This document shows, one piece after another, positions 51,253 through 60,666 of a stretch of DNA of 64,000 nucleotides. A program made the position numbers and the translations under genes. Numbering within the stretch: position 1 is the first letter of the stretch; each line of letters opens with the position of its first letter. Below the pieces are notes generated by a model, which saw only the letters and a program-made list of their open reading frames with translations, ran no database searches and was not told where the DNA came from. This DNA is from Candidatus Brachybacterium merdavium (lineage in GTDB: Bacteria > Actinomycetota > Actinomycetes > Actinomycetales > Dermabacteraceae). The stretch is taken from NCBI GenBank assembly GCA_019118275.1, contig DWZH01000038.1, positions 62,001-126,000 on the forward strand. The letters run 5' to 3'.

Positions 51253-52529
51253 GCAGGGGTGTCCCAGGTGTGGGTGTCGGTGGTCTCCTCCGCGACGACG
51301 CTCGTCCGGGGGGCGCTGGGGTCGGCTCCGTGGGCCTGGCCCTGGCCGTCGCTGAGCAGGATGATCAGGACGATGAGCGCCGCGAACAGCACGGCTCCGA
51401 GGAAGAGCACGATGCACCCGACCCACCAGAAGCGAGCCACGAGGCCCTTCTGGGGCGTCTCGGCCGCTCGACCGGTGCTGGCCGTCCATCCCGCGGCGCT
51501 GTCCATGCCGGGACTGCCCTGAGCCGGGCTCCACGGGGCGGGGGACGCCGGCGCCTGGCCGTGGCCCGGGCTGGGGGAGGGGGCGCCATAGCTCGGTGCC
51601 GGCGAGACCTGACCGTAGCTGGGTGCCTGGCCGTAGGTGGGCGAGGCGGGACCGTAGTCCGGGGAGGCTTGACCGTGCGCAAGTGGGCGCTGCCCATGGG
51701 CGGGTGCGGCCGGGCCATACGCGGGCGATCCCTGCCCATGGTCGGAGGACGCCTGATCGTATCCCTGACCCGGAGCCGGCTCGCCGTAGCCCTGCGTGGG
51801 CGCGGACTGGCCAGGAGAGGTGGCGGGCTGCCCGACCTCGGGCTCCACAGCGGCGGTCTCGAATGGGGACGGCGCGGCGGGAGGCTGCCCCTGGGCCGGC
51901 TGCTGGGCACCGGGCTCCGCCGGCTGTGCCGTCTCGTATGGAGCTTGCTGAGCGAGGTCGGCCTGCAGGTCCGGGCCCGGGTACTCAGCCGTGTCGGCAG
52001 CGCGGGCCTCGTCGCGTTCCGGAGACGAGGTGGCCGTGGGCTCATCGCCGGCGACCGGTGTTTGTGCGCGGCTGGGGACGATCCGGGTGGCGTCCTCGTC
52101 GGCGGCCTGGTCCTCCTCGGGCTCGACGGCGGGATCGCGGTGCTGTGGTCCGGTCGAGACGACCCGCGTCTCGTCGTCATCGGTGACGACGGGGACCGGA
52201 TGCTCCACGTCCGGATCGGCCTCAGCCTCGGCGACCTGCTCCGGCTCCGCTTCCGGATCGGCCTCAGCCTCAGCGATGGGCTCCGGCTCGACGTCCGGCG
52301 CAGCCTCCACTGCAGAGGTGGGCTCAGGACCGGGCACTGCAGAGGTGGGCTCAGGACCGGGCTCGGTCGGCTCCGGGGCGGCCGACTCGGCGGGAGCGTC
52401 GGCGTGGACCCAGAAGTTCCAGCCCTCGGGGGCCGGGCCCCAGGACGGATCCGGCTGCCACCCCGGGGGCGGCGACCAGGCCGGGTCGTCGATGGGCCAG
52501 TTCGGTGGAGGGTTGAAGCGATACGCCAT
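51249..52529 (-). CDS. Pro/Gln-rich membrane protein with NPPPNWP domain
   Basis: A 426-residue protein. The N-terminus RFNPPPNWPIDDPAWSPPPG leads to WGPAPEGWNFW, the same domain as its neighbour. A long acidic Glu/Pro/Ala region (about 50-200) and a Gly/Gln/Ser/Pro repeat region (GYGEPAPGQGYDQ, YGPASPTYGQAP units) follow. One helix near the C-terminus (about 370-395) is followed by a short tail. ATG 52529 follows GGAAGGTGCAACCAG. Low complexity may cause overestimates of similarity. Confidence 0.7.
   Translation of the reverse strand: MAYRFNPPPNWPIDDPAWSPPPGWQPDPSWGPAPEGWNFWVHADAPAESAAPEPTEPGPEPTSAVPGPEPTSAVEAAPDVEPEPIAEAEADPEAEPEQVAEAEADPDVEHPVPVVTDDDETRVVSTGPQHRDPAVEPEEDQAADEDATRIVPSRAQTPVAGDEPTATSSPERDEARAADTAEYPGPDLQADLAQQAPYETAQPAEPGAQQPAQGQPPAAPSPFETAAVEPEVGQPATSPGQSAPTQGYGEPAPGQGYDQASSDHGQGSPAYGPAAPAHGQRPLAHGQASPDYGPASPTYGQAPSYGQVSPAPSYGAPSPSPGHGQAPASPAPWSPAQGSPGMDSAAGWTASTGRAAETPQKGLVARFWWVGCIVLFLGAVLFAALIVLIILLSDGQGQAHGADPSAPRTSVVAEETTDTHTWDTPA
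52308..52361 (-). repeat. Perfect 27-bp tandem repeat, two copies
   Basis: Two identical 27-bp units (52308-52334 and 52335-52361) lie inside the acidic region of the NPPPNWP-domain gene. Each encodes PGPEPTSAV-like residues in that frame. Probably a recent slippage or recombination duplication. Confidence 0.85.
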
Positions 52530-52691
52530 CTGGTTGCACCTTCCGAGGAGCGAAGTTCCGGGCCGGGTTTCCCCCCTCGGATCCCGACATCGTCTCGCCC
52601 CGTATCGTAGAGCACTGACGTGATCGCACGCGGATGCGATCCCTGCCATCCTCCGTGCCCCGTGCACGCCCCGTCGACCAAGGAGTCCACG

Positions 52692-53417
52692 ATGTCCGAC
52701 AGCACCCCGCAGCCGCGCAGCGTCCTGATCACCGGCGGCAATCGCGGTATCGGCCGCTCGATCGCCGAGGAGTTCCTGCGCCGCGGGGACCAGGTCGCCG
52801 TGACCAGCAGGTCCGGTGAGGGGGGCCCCGAGGGAGCACTGACGGTCGCCGCCGACGTCACCGACGGCGAGAGCCTGGACGCCGCGATCGCAGCCGCCGA
52901 GGAGGCCCACGGCCCCATCGAGGTGCTGATCGCCAACGCCGGCATCACCGATGACCAGCTGCTGCTGCGCATGAGCGACGACTCCTTCGAGTCCGTGCTG
53001 GACACGAACCTGACGGGCTCCTTCCGCACCGTCAAGCGCGTCATCAAGTCGATGGTCCGCAAGAAGAAGGGACGCATCGTCCTGATCAGCTCCGTGGTGG
53101 GCCTGTACGGCTCTCCGGGGCAGGTCAACTACGCCGCCTCGAAGTCGGGGCTGATCGGCATCGCCCGTGCGCTGACCCGTGAGCTCGGCTCCCGCGGGAT
53201 CACCGCGAACGTGGTTGCGCCCGGCTACATCGACACGGAGATGACCGGGGCGCTGCCCGAGGACGTGCAGGCCTCGTACCGCAAGGCGATCCCGGCCGGC
53301 CGCTTCGCCGATCCCGCCGAGGTGGCCCGTGTGGTCGCCTTCGTCGCCAGCGACGACGCGGCCTACATCTCCGGCGCCGTGATCCCCGTCGACGGCGGCC
53401 TGGGCATGGGACACTGA
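52692..53417 (+). CDS. fabG: 3-oxoacyl-ACP reductase FabG
   Basis: NADPH-dependent short-chain dehydrogenase of fatty acid elongation. 241 residues. TGGNRGIG binds the cofactor, NAG lies at ANAGITDDQ, and the catalytic Ser-Tyr-Lys set is in ISSVVGLYGSPGQVNYAASK. The APGYIDTEMT block is typical of FabG. ATG 52692 follows AAGGAG. sixA follows 42 bp later. Confidence 0.9.
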   Translation: MSDSTPQPRSVLITGGNRGIGRSIAEEFLRRGDQVAVTSRSGEGGPEGALTVAADVTDGESLDAAIAAAEEAHGPIEVLIANAGITDDQLLLRMSDDSFESVLDTNLTGSFRTVKRVIKSMVRKKKGRIVLISSVVGLYGSPGQVNYAASKSGLIGIARALTRELGSRGITANVVAPGYIDTEMTGALPEDVQASYRKAIPAGRFADPAEVARVVAFVASDDAAYISGAVIPVDGGLGMGH

Positions 53418-53459
53418 CGACAGTCCCACCCACCCCGATGGAAGAGTGATCGCCCACCC

Positions 53460-53987
53460 ATGTCGACCTCTGACCCCGACAGCCGCCTGCTGCTCGTGAT
53501 GCGCCACGGCAAGGCCGAGAGCAATGCCGCCCGGATCGACCGCGAGCGCCGCCTGACCGACCGCGGCCGGTCCCAGGCCCAGCTGGTCGGGGAGTACCTG
53601 CGGTCACAGGGCGTGAAGCTGGCAAGGGTGCTGGTCTCCGACGCCGCTCGCACCCGCGAGACCTGGGAGCACGTGGCCGCCCAGATGCCCGGGCTCGATG
53701 CGGAGGTCACCTTCCACGAGGAGATCTACGCCGGCGGGCCCTCCGAGGTGCTCGAGCTGCTGCACGGCAGCGAGGACCGCCACCCGGTGGTGATGGTGGT
53801 CGGCCACGAACCGACCGTGGCCTCGCTGGTGGCGCGGCTGGCCGACGAGGAGTCCGATGCGGGCTCGATCGCCCAGGCCCGGATCGGGCTCCCGACCGGC
53901 GCGATGGGCGTCCTTTCGGGCGCACTGGACGACTGGCGCGAGCTGAGGGAGGGCTCCTTGACCCTGCACACCATCGTCCGGCCCTGA
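53460..53987 (+). CDS. SixA-type histidine phosphatase
   Basis: A phosphohistidine phosphatase-like protein of 175 residues. The catalytic RHG appears in LVMRHGKAESNAA, and the second His in VVGHEPTVASL. SixA in E. coli acts on phosphohistidine; the target here is unknown. The stop lies 3 bp from the convergent serB stop. Confidence 0.85.
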   Translation: MSTSDPDSRLLLVMRHGKAESNAARIDRERRLTDRGRSQAQLVGEYLRSQGVKLARVLVSDAARTRETWEHVAAQMPGLDAEVTFHEEIYAGGPSEVLELLHGSEDRHPVVMVVGHEPTVASLVARLADEESDAGSIAQARIGLPTGAMGVLSGALDDWRELREGSLTLHTIVRP

Positions 53988-53990
53988 CCC

Positions 53991-54656
53991 TCAGCCGACG
54001 CGCACACCCTCCAGGTGCTCCCAGGCGTCCAGCAGCGACCTGGAGTCGATGACCGCATCGGCGACCTCGCGCAGCGCGGGCTTGGCCCGGAAGGCGATGC
54101 CGACGCCCGCGGCCTCGAGCATCTGCCGGTCGTTGGCACCGTCACCGATGGCCACCACCCGTGAGGCAGGCACCCCGTAGCGCTCGGAGAGCTGCTGGAG
54201 GGTGCGCAGCTTCGCGGTGCCGTCGATGATCGGGCCGAGCACCTCACCGGTGAACCGGCCCTGGCGGATCTCGAAGCGGTTGGCGACCACGTGATCGATC
54301 CCGGCGCGCGCGGCCAGCGGGTCGATCACCTCGTGGAAGCCGCCCGAGACCAGGGCGGTGACCCACCCGGCCGCACGGGCCCGCGCCACCAGCTCGAGCG
54401 CCCCGTCCGTGGGCACCAGGGCCTCGCGCACCTGCTCGAGCACGGATTCCTCGAGACCTTCGAGCAGCGCGACCCGGGCCCGCAGCGACTGCGCGAAGTC
54501 GAGCTCGCCGCGCATCGCGGCAGTGGTGATCTCCTCGACCCGGTCGCGCACGCCGGCATGCTCGGCGACCAGTTCGATGACCTCCTGGGTGAGGAACGTG
54601 GAATCGACATCGGAGACGAGCAGTCCGCTCGCCCCCTCGGAGACAGATCTGTTCAC
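53991..54656 (-). CDS. serB: Phosphoserine phosphatase SerB
   Basis: Last step of serine synthesis. HAD enzyme of 221 residues with nucleophile motif DVDSTF, then LVSGGF, and the Mg motif [11 protein letters not shown]. The N-terminal ACT domains of some actinobacterial SerB proteins are absent. Start GTG 54656 overlaps the glgC stop by 4 bp. Confidence 0.92.
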   Translation of the reverse strand: MNRSVSEGASGLLVSDVDSTFLTQEVIELVAEHAGVRDRVEEITTAAMRGELDFAQSLRARVALLEGLEESVLEQVREALVPTDGALELVARARAAGWVTALVSGGFHEVIDPLAARAGIDHVVANRFEIRQGRFTGEVLGPIIDGTAKLRTLQQLSERYGVPASRVVAIGDGANDRQMLEAAGVGIAFRAKPALREVADAVIDSRSLLDAWEHLEGVRVG

Positions 54657-55894
54657 GGCTCGATGACCGTACCCTTCCCGATCACGGTGATCCCGGACTC
54701 GGTGACCACCCAGCCGCGGGCGAGGTCGGCCTTCTCGTCCAGGCCGATCTGGGTACGCGGGGGGATCACCACGTTCTTGTCGATGATGGCGCGGTGGATC
54801 TGGCAGTGGCGCCCCACCGAGACCTCGTCCATGATCACGGAGTCCGAGACCGATGACCAGGAGTTCAGCCGCACGCCCGGGGACAGCACCGAGTTGGACA
54901 CATGGGAGCCGGAGACCACCACTCCGGGCGAGATGATCGAATCCACCGCCGAGCCGACCCGCGTCCCGGGGCCGGCATGGACGAACTTCGCCGGTGGCAC
55001 GTTGCGGTGCCCGGTGTAGGTCGGCCAGTCCTCGTTGTAGAGGTTGAACACGGGATGGATCGCGATCAGATCCATGTGGGCCTCGTAGAAGGCGTCCAAC
55101 GTGCCCACATCGCGCCAGTAGTCGCGATCCCGGTCGGTGGAGCCCGGCACATCGTTGTGGATGAAGTCGTAGACCGCGGCGTCGCCCTCCGCGACGAAGG
55201 ACGGGACGATGTCGCCGCCCATGTCGTGATCGCTGGAGTCGTCCTGCGCGTCCTTGGTGACCGCCTCGACCAGGGCGTCGGCAGTGAAGATGTAGTTGCC
55301 CATGGAAGCCAGGATCTGGCTGGGGTCATCGGCCAGCCCCTCGGTCTCCTTCGGCTTCTCCACGAAGGCCTTGATGGTGGTGGGATCGGACGGATCCGTC
55401 TCGATCACCCCGAATTGGTCGGACGCCTCGATCGGCTGGCGGATCGCTGCGACGGTGCAGGACTTCCCGGACTCGATATGGGCATCGAGCATCTGCGAGA
55501 AATCCATGCGGTAGATGTTGTCGGCGCCGACCACCACCACGTACTCGGGCTTCTCGTCATAGATCAGGTTCAGCGACTGCGCGATCGCATCGGCGCTGCC
55601 CCGGAACCAGTGCTTGCCCATGCGCTGCTGAGCCGGCACCGGTGCCACATAGTTGCCCAGCAGCGAACTCATCCGCCACGTCTGTGCGACGTGCTTGTCC
55701 AGCGAATGCGACTTGTACTGGGTCAGGACGACGACACGCAGGTAACCGGAGTTGACGATGTTCGACAGCGCGAAGTCGATCAGGCGGTAGATACCGCCGA
55801 ACGGGACGGCGGGCTTGGCCCGGTCGAGGGTCAGCGGCATCAGCCGTTTCCCCTCACCGCCCGCGAGAACGATGGCGAGGACCTTTTTCTGCAT
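54653..55894 (-). CDS. glgC: Glucose-1-phosphate adenylyltransferase GlgC
   Basis: Makes ADP-glucose for glycogen synthesis; the committed step, usually allosterically controlled. 413 residues. [20 protein letters not shown] is the N-terminal nucleotide-binding motif; later FVEKPKE and a left-handed beta-helix C-terminus ([17 protein letters not shown]-type repeats) are present. ATG 55894 is divergent from glgA with a 77-bp gap; shared control is likely. Confidence 0.95.
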   Translation of the reverse strand: MQKKVLAIVLAGGEGKRLMPLTLDRAKPAVPFGGIYRLIDFALSNIVNSGYLRVVVLTQYKSHSLDKHVAQTWRMSSLLGNYVAPVPAQQRMGKHWFRGSADAIAQSLNLIYDEKPEYVVVVGADNIYRMDFSQMLDAHIESGKSCTVAAIRQPIEASDQFGVIETDPSDPTTIKAFVEKPKETEGLADDPSQILASMGNYIFTADALVEAVTKDAQDDSSDHDMGGDIVPSFVAEGDAAVYDFIHNDVPGSTDRDRDYWRDVGTLDAFYEAHMDLIAIHPVFNLYNEDWPTYTGHRNVPPAKFVHAGPGTRVGSAVDSIISPGVVVSGSHVSNSVLSPGVRLNSWSSVSDSVIMDEVSVGRHCQIHRAIIDKNVVIPPRTQIGLDEKADLARGWVVTESGITVIGKGTVIEP

Positions 55895-55971
55895 ACATCG
55901 AGGATAATGCAGGAGTGGTATCGGTCACGCCACAAGAGTTCTTCTGCGTGAACAATAGGAGGGGGAAGGCC

Positions 55972-57156
55972 ATGCGAGTGGATCTGCTGACGAAGGAGTA
56001 CCCGCCGGAGGTCTACGGAGGGGCCGGGGTCCACGTGGCGGAGCTGACCCGCGTGCTGCGCCCCCACCTCGACGTGCGGGTGCGCGCGTTCGGGGCCGAC
56101 CGTGAGGAGCAGGGCACCTCCTCCTACCAGGCCCCGGCCGAGCTGGCCGAGGCCAACGCCGCGTTGAGCACCATGGGCACCGACCTGCTGATCGCAGCGG
56201 ACTGCGAGGGGGCGGACCTGGTCCACTCCCACACCTGGTACGCGAACTTCGCGGGACACATCGCCTCCCTGCTGCACGGGATCCCGCATGTGCTCTCGGC
56301 CCACTCCCTCGAGCCGATGCGGCCGTGGAAGGCCGAACAGCTGGGCGGCGGATACCGACTGTCCTCATTCGCGGAGCGCACCGCCTACGAGTACGCCGCC
56401 GGCGTCATCGCCGTCTCCGGGGGCATGCGCCAGGACATCCTGCGCTCCTACCCGAGCGTGGACCCGGACAAAGTGCACGTGGTCCACAACGGCATCGACA
56501 TCGACGAATGGTCGCCGAACCCGGAGACCTCGGCGCTGACCTCCCGCGGCATCGACCCCGCGGCCCCCATGATCGTGTTCGTCGGCCGCATCACCCGGCA
56601 GAAGGGACTGCCCTACTTCCTGCGGGCGGTGCGTGAGCTGCCGGCCGACTACCAGGTGGTGCTGTGCGCGGGCGCTCCGGACACCCCGGAGATCGCCGCG
56701 GAGGTGGACCAGCTGGTGGGCGAGCTCTCGCAGACGCGCGACAGCATCCACCTGATCACCGACTTCCTGCCTCGCCACGAGCTGACCCAGCTGCTGACCC
56801 ACGCCACCGCCTTCGTGTGCCCCAGCGTCTACGAGCCGCTGGGCATCGTGAACCTCGAGGCGATGGCCTGCGGGACGCCGGTGGTGGCCTCCGCCACCGG
56901 TGGCATCCCCGAGGTGGTCGTGGACGGGGAGACCGGCTACCTGGTGCAGTTCGAACAGCTCCAGGACGGCACCGGCACCCCGCTGGACCCGGAGAGCTTC
57001 GTGGCCGATCTGTGCGATGCGCTGGTGCGCATGGTCTCCGACCCTCAGCACGCGAAGGAGATGGGAGAGGCCTCGCGCCGGCGCGCCGCCGAGCACTTCT
57101 CATGGACCTCGATCGCCCAGCGCACCCTGGAGGTCTACCGCACGGCCCTCAGCTGA
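55972..57156 (+). CDS. glgA: Glycogen synthase GlgA, corynebacterial type
   Basis: A GT4 glycosyltransferase that uses ADP-glucose for glycogen or maltose-1-phosphate-type products. 394 residues. EYPPEVYGGAGVHVAEL starts the family, VHNGIDIDEW and FVGRITRQKGLPYFLRA follow, and PSVYEPLGIVNLEAMACGTPVVAS is the EX7E active-site region. ATG 55972 follows AGGAGGGGGAAGG; an upstream GTG lacks a site. Divergent with glgC. Confidence 0.93.
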   Translation: MRVDLLTKEYPPEVYGGAGVHVAELTRVLRPHLDVRVRAFGADREEQGTSSYQAPAELAEANAALSTMGTDLLIAADCEGADLVHSHTWYANFAGHIASLLHGIPHVLSAHSLEPMRPWKAEQLGGGYRLSSFAERTAYEYAAGVIAVSGGMRQDILRSYPSVDPDKVHVVHNGIDIDEWSPNPETSALTSRGIDPAAPMIVFVGRITRQKGLPYFLRAVRELPADYQVVLCAGAPDTPEIAAEVDQLVGELSQTRDSIHLITDFLPRHELTQLLTHATAFVCPSVYEPLGIVNLEAMACGTPVVASATGGIPEVVVDGETGYLVQFEQLQDGTGTPLDPESFVADLCDALVRMVSDPQHAKEMGEASRRRAAEHFSWTSIAQRTLEVYRTALS

Positions 57157-57931
57157 TCTCGGAAGCCATGATCCGCTCGACGGCTTCGACCAGCGCGGCA
57201 CCGGACTGGTCGTGCAGCTCGTCCAGCAGCTCACGGCGGGCCAGGGCGTCGCTGAGCCCGATGGTGTGCGAGGACTCGTCCTCGAGCTCATTGCGGGTCA
57301 GCAGCAGGGTACGTGCGGCCAGCGTCAACAGGTGGGCATCACCCGGGTCGAGATGACGGGGCAGCACGGTGGCCGTCCAGGTGGACGGTATCCGAGCCGC
57401 CTCGACCGGTTCCTCGGGCACCAGGTCCAGGTCGACGCTGCCCTCGGCCGCCCGGCGCAGCACCCGCAGCAGCTCTTCGCGGGCCCCGCCGGCGGCTGCG
57501 GGGGCCACGTGCTGGCCCAGCGGCGCGTCGAACCGGCTCCAGGAGACCTCGAAGCCGCGTCGACCACGGTCGGCCACGGGCTCGATCTCGGGCACCAGGG
57601 TGTGATCGGCGATACCGGCGGCGGTGACCACCACGGCCTGCTCCGCCTCGATCGCCGCGGGCAGCGCCGACGGTGGGCCCACGAGCCCGGCGATGCGGCC
57701 CGGGCGGGGCAGCACCAGGCGCAGCTGCGCGAGCGGCAGCCGGCGCAGCCCGGTCATCCAGTCGAACAGGTCCTCGCCCTCACCGCCGACGGCGTGGTGG
57801 CCCACGCCCAGCGAGAGCTCGGCCGCGTCATCGGGTCCCGCGTCACCGCGCAGGTAGGCGGCGGCCCACAGCATCAGCACAGCCGCACGGGGAAGCGCGA
57901 GCAGATCCTGGGCGGAATCGGGCGCGGTCAT
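57149..57931 (-). CDS. Unknown conserved protein
   Basis: Not recognised; 260 residues, acidic, Ala/Leu-rich, no membrane segment or signal. The N-terminal part (SAQDLLALPRAAVLMLWAAAYL) and the ending ALVEAVERIMASEIS are helical. Codon use matches neighbours. It overlaps the glgA stop by 8 bp in convergent orientation. Confidence 0.7.
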   Translation of the reverse strand: MTAPDSAQDLLALPRAAVLMLWAAAYLRGDAGPDDAAELSLGVGHHAVGGEGEDLFDWMTGLRRLPLAQLRLVLPRPGRIAGLVGPPSALPAAIEAEQAVVVTAAGIADHTLVPEIEPVADRGRRGFEVSWSRFDAPLGQHVAPAAAGGAREELLRVLRRAAEGSVDLDLVPEEPVEAARIPSTWTATVLPRHLDPGDAHLLTLAARTLLLTRNELEDESSHTIGLSDALARRELLDELHDQSGAALVEAVERIMASEIS

Positions 57932-58099
57932 CGATCCTCGTCCCGCAGCGGCCGTGCGACGGCGGCCACCGGCCCACGAAGGCTGTGGACGGAGAGGGGA
58001 TGATGCGGCACGGCGACCTCCTGCAGCGCGGATCGGGCACCTCGAGTCTACGGCGGGCCAGGTCCATGCCGGCCGGGTCGGAGCGATAGGCTCGGGGGC

Positions 58100-58894
58100 A
58101 TGTCCGTCGCTGCAGCTTCACTGTCCGATGTCGTCGTCCGTCGAGGCGGGGACAACATCCTCGATTCCGTGTCCCTGACCGTCGCCGAGGGCGAGCGCTG
58201 GGCGGTGCTGGGCCCCAACGGTGCCGGCAAGTCCACGCTGGTGCGGTTGCTCGCCGCCCGCATGCACCCCACCTCCGGCTCGGTCGACCTGCTGGGGGAG
58301 AGGCTGGGCCGCGTCGACATCTTCGAGCTGCGCCCCATGATCGGGCTGGCCAGCCAGGAGCTGGCCGAGACCATCCCCGTCGAGGAAACCGCCCTGAACG
58401 TCGTGGTCACCGCAGGGTACGGAGTCGTCGGCCGCTGGCGGGAGACCTACGAGGAGCTGGACACCGAGCGTGCGCAGACCCTGCTGGACGCCTTCGGGGT
58501 GGGCGAGCTGGCCGAGCGGATGTTCGGCACCCTGTCCACCGGTGAGCGCAAGCGGGTGCTCTCCGCCCGGGCCCTGATGACCGATCCGGAGCTGCTGCTG
58601 CTGGACGAGCCGGCCGCGGGGCTGGACCTCGGGGGCCGCGAGTCGCTCGTACGCACCCTGGGGCGGCTGGCGAAGGACCCCGCGACCCCGGTGACAGTGC
58701 TGGTCACCCACCATGTCGAGGAGATCCCTCCCGGTTACACCCATGCCGTGCTGCTGCGCGAGGGCGGCGTGGTGGCGGCCGGCCCGATCGATGAGACCCT
58801 CACCTCGCAGAACCTGACCCGCACCTTCGGGCTGCCCCTCGTGGTCGAGAAGTCCGGGGAGCGGTTCACCGCACGGTCGCTGGCCCTGACCTGA
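58100..58894 (+). CDS. ABC transporter ATPase, YlmA-like
   Basis: A single ABC ATPase domain of 264 residues. Walker A GPNGAGKST at 38-46, signature LSTGERKR, Walker B LLLLDEPAAGLD and the H-loop VTHHVEE are all present. No permease or binding-protein gene is adjacent, so its partner is unknown; YlmA-like ATPases often stand alone. A TrmH methyltransferase gene follows 4 bp later. Confidence 0.88.
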   Translation: MSVAAASLSDVVVRRGGDNILDSVSLTVAEGERWAVLGPNGAGKSTLVRLLAARMHPTSGSVDLLGERLGRVDIFELRPMIGLASQELAETIPVEETALNVVVTAGYGVVGRWRETYEELDTERAQTLLDAFGVGELAERMFGTLSTGERKRVLSARALMTDPELLLLDEPAAGLDLGGRESLVRTLGRLAKDPATPVTVLVTHHVEEIPPGYTHAVLLREGGVVAAGPIDETLTSQNLTRTFGLPLVVEKSGERFTARSLALT

Positions 58895-58898
58895 TCCG

Positions 58899-59810
58899 GT
58901 GCAGCAGGACCCGGTCCAGCTGCGGCGGATCACCGATCTGGCCGATCCCGCACTCGACGACTATCTGCGGATGACCGATGTGCGGCTGCGCTCGCATCTG
59001 GAGGTCGAGCGCGGCCTGTTCATGGCCGAGAGCTACGAGGTCATCTCCCGGGCGCTCGACGCCGGGATGGCCCCGCGCTCCTTCCTGATGAGCGAGAAGT
59101 GGCTGGAGCGCTTCGCGCCGCTGTTCACCCGCTTCCCCAAGGTGCCGGTGTTCGTCGGGGCGGAGCCGCTGATCGAGCAGCTGACCGGATTCCACCTCCA
59201 TCGCGGGGCGCTGGCGGCGATGCAGCGCCCGGTGCTGCCGTCGGCCGCGGAGCTGCTGCGCGATGCACAGGGGGCCGGGGCCCGCGACCACGCCGACCAC
59301 GCTGAGGCGGGGCATGCCACGGCGCGAGCTGAGGGGCCGCAGGCCCCTCGTGGCTCGGGGCGCTCGAGGATCGCGATCCTCGAGGACCTGGTCGATCACA
59401 CGAACGTGGGCGCCTGCTTCAGGTCGGCCGCAGCGATGGGCGTCGACGCCGTTCTCGTCACACCGCGATGCGCCGACCCGCTCTACCGGCGCTCGATCCG
59501 CGTCTCGATGGGCACGGTCTTCCAGGTGCCGTGGACCCGCATCGAGAACTGGCCGATGAGCATGCAGGAGCTGAAGGGCGCCGGTTACCTCGTGGCAGGA
59601 CTGACCCTGGGAGAGGGCGCGGTCACCCTCGATGAGCTGGCCGCCCAGGACCATCAGGATCTCGCGCTGATCCTGGGCAACGAGGGACACGGGCTCCTGG
59701 GGGAGACGGGCCGCCAGCTCGATCGCAGGGTGACGATCCCGATGATGCACGGGGTGGACTCGCTCAACGTGGCGGCTGCATCGGCAGTGGCGTTCTACGC
59801 GACCCGGTGA
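58899..59810 (+). CDS. TrmH-family RNA 2'-O-methyltransferase
   Basis: A 303-residue SPOUT enzyme. An N-terminal substrate-binding domain (about 1-115), an Ala/His-rich linker near 125-150 and the knotted domain are seen: LVDHTNVGACFRSAAAMGV, ILGNEGHGLL (standard NEGxG) and IPMMHGVDSLNVAAASAVA. Target RNA unknown. Start GTG 58899 follows the ABC gene closely, suggesting one transcript. Confidence 0.88.
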   Translation: MQQDPVQLRRITDLADPALDDYLRMTDVRLRSHLEVERGLFMAESYEVISRALDAGMAPRSFLMSEKWLERFAPLFTRFPKVPVFVGAEPLIEQLTGFHLHRGALAAMQRPVLPSAAELLRDAQGAGARDHADHAEAGHATARAEGPQAPRGSGRSRIAILEDLVDHTNVGACFRSAAAMGVDAVLVTPRCADPLYRRSIRVSMGTVFQVPWTRIENWPMSMQELKGAGYLVAGLTLGEGAVTLDELAAQDHQDLALILGNEGHGLLGETGRQLDRRVTIPMMHGVDSLNVAAASAVAFYATR

Positions 59811-59957
59811 GGAGGGATCCCGCAGTCGAACTTGAACCTCCCGCCGTTCTGCGCGTCACCGGCTCACCCGCCGTCCACCCCATTCGTCGCGCCTCGGACA
59901 TCGCACAGCAGAGGGTCGCCCTCGGTGCTGTCGAGCTCAAGACAGGAGAAGAGCATC

Positions 59958-60488
59958 ATGACCCTGACCTTCCGGCGCGCCGAGACCGCCGACACCATCG
60001 CGGCGCAGCAGACCTACCGGCGGATCATCCATCATCTGGCCGAGACGGTGGACTTCCCCCATTGGCACACCGAGGACCATCCGACACCCGATGAGGTGGC
60101 GGCATGGATCGCGGCCGATTCCCTCTACCTGGCTCTGGACGCCGATCAGGAGGTGGCCGGAGTCGTCGCGCTCGACCACCAGGCCGTCGAGGGGTACCGG
60201 CATGCCGACTGGGCGATCGACGCTGCCCCGGAGGAGGTGCTGGTCGTCCACGCTCTCGGCGTCGCGCCCGACCGCCTGGGACGAGGCGTCGCTCGCTTCC
60301 TCGTGGAGGCCGCGATCCAGCTCGCCCGGGAGAAGGGCTGCCGCACGGTCCGGCTGGATGCCTATGTCGAGAACGTTCCGGCCCGCTCCCTCTACACGCG
60401 CTGCGGGTTCACCGACCTGGGCTGCCACACGGTGCACTACGAAGGCACCGACCTGAGCCAGTTCCACCTGTTCGAGTACGTGCTCTGA
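59958..60488 (+). CDS. GNAT family acetyltransferase
   Basis: An acetyl-CoA-dependent N-acetyltransferase, 176 residues. The CoA-binding part reads VHALGVAPDRLGRGVARFL, with RLDAYVENVPARSLYTRCGF in the later strands. Substrate unknown. ATG 59958 follows GGAGAAGAG; an upstream frame extension has no family match. The 147-bp gap before it may hold a promoter. Confidence 0.85.
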   Translation: MTLTFRRAETADTIAAQQTYRRIIHHLAETVDFPHWHTEDHPTPDEVAAWIAADSLYLALDADQEVAGVVALDHQAVEGYRHADWAIDAAPEEVLVVHALGVAPDRLGRGVARFLVEAAIQLAREKGCRTVRLDAYVENVPARSLYTRCGFTDLGCHTVHYEGTDLSQFHLFEYVL

Positions 60489-60666
60489 TGCGGTCGCCGG
60501 CCAGGCCCTCTCCTCTCGACCCCGCTCGGACGTGCCGGAGTGGGCGCTGCCTCCTGGACAGCGATCAGCATGCGGTCACCGAGCCGCCCGGTGCGGTTCC
60601 CTGCGAGGGACGAGGTGACTGCCGGGAACCTGCCGCCCAGCCGGACATGGTCGATGATCGGATCGC

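Noticed and set aside
51249-53507. Extended 752-codon minus-strand frame
   Set aside because: Only the part from 52529 is supported; upstream of it the frame is antisense to fabG.
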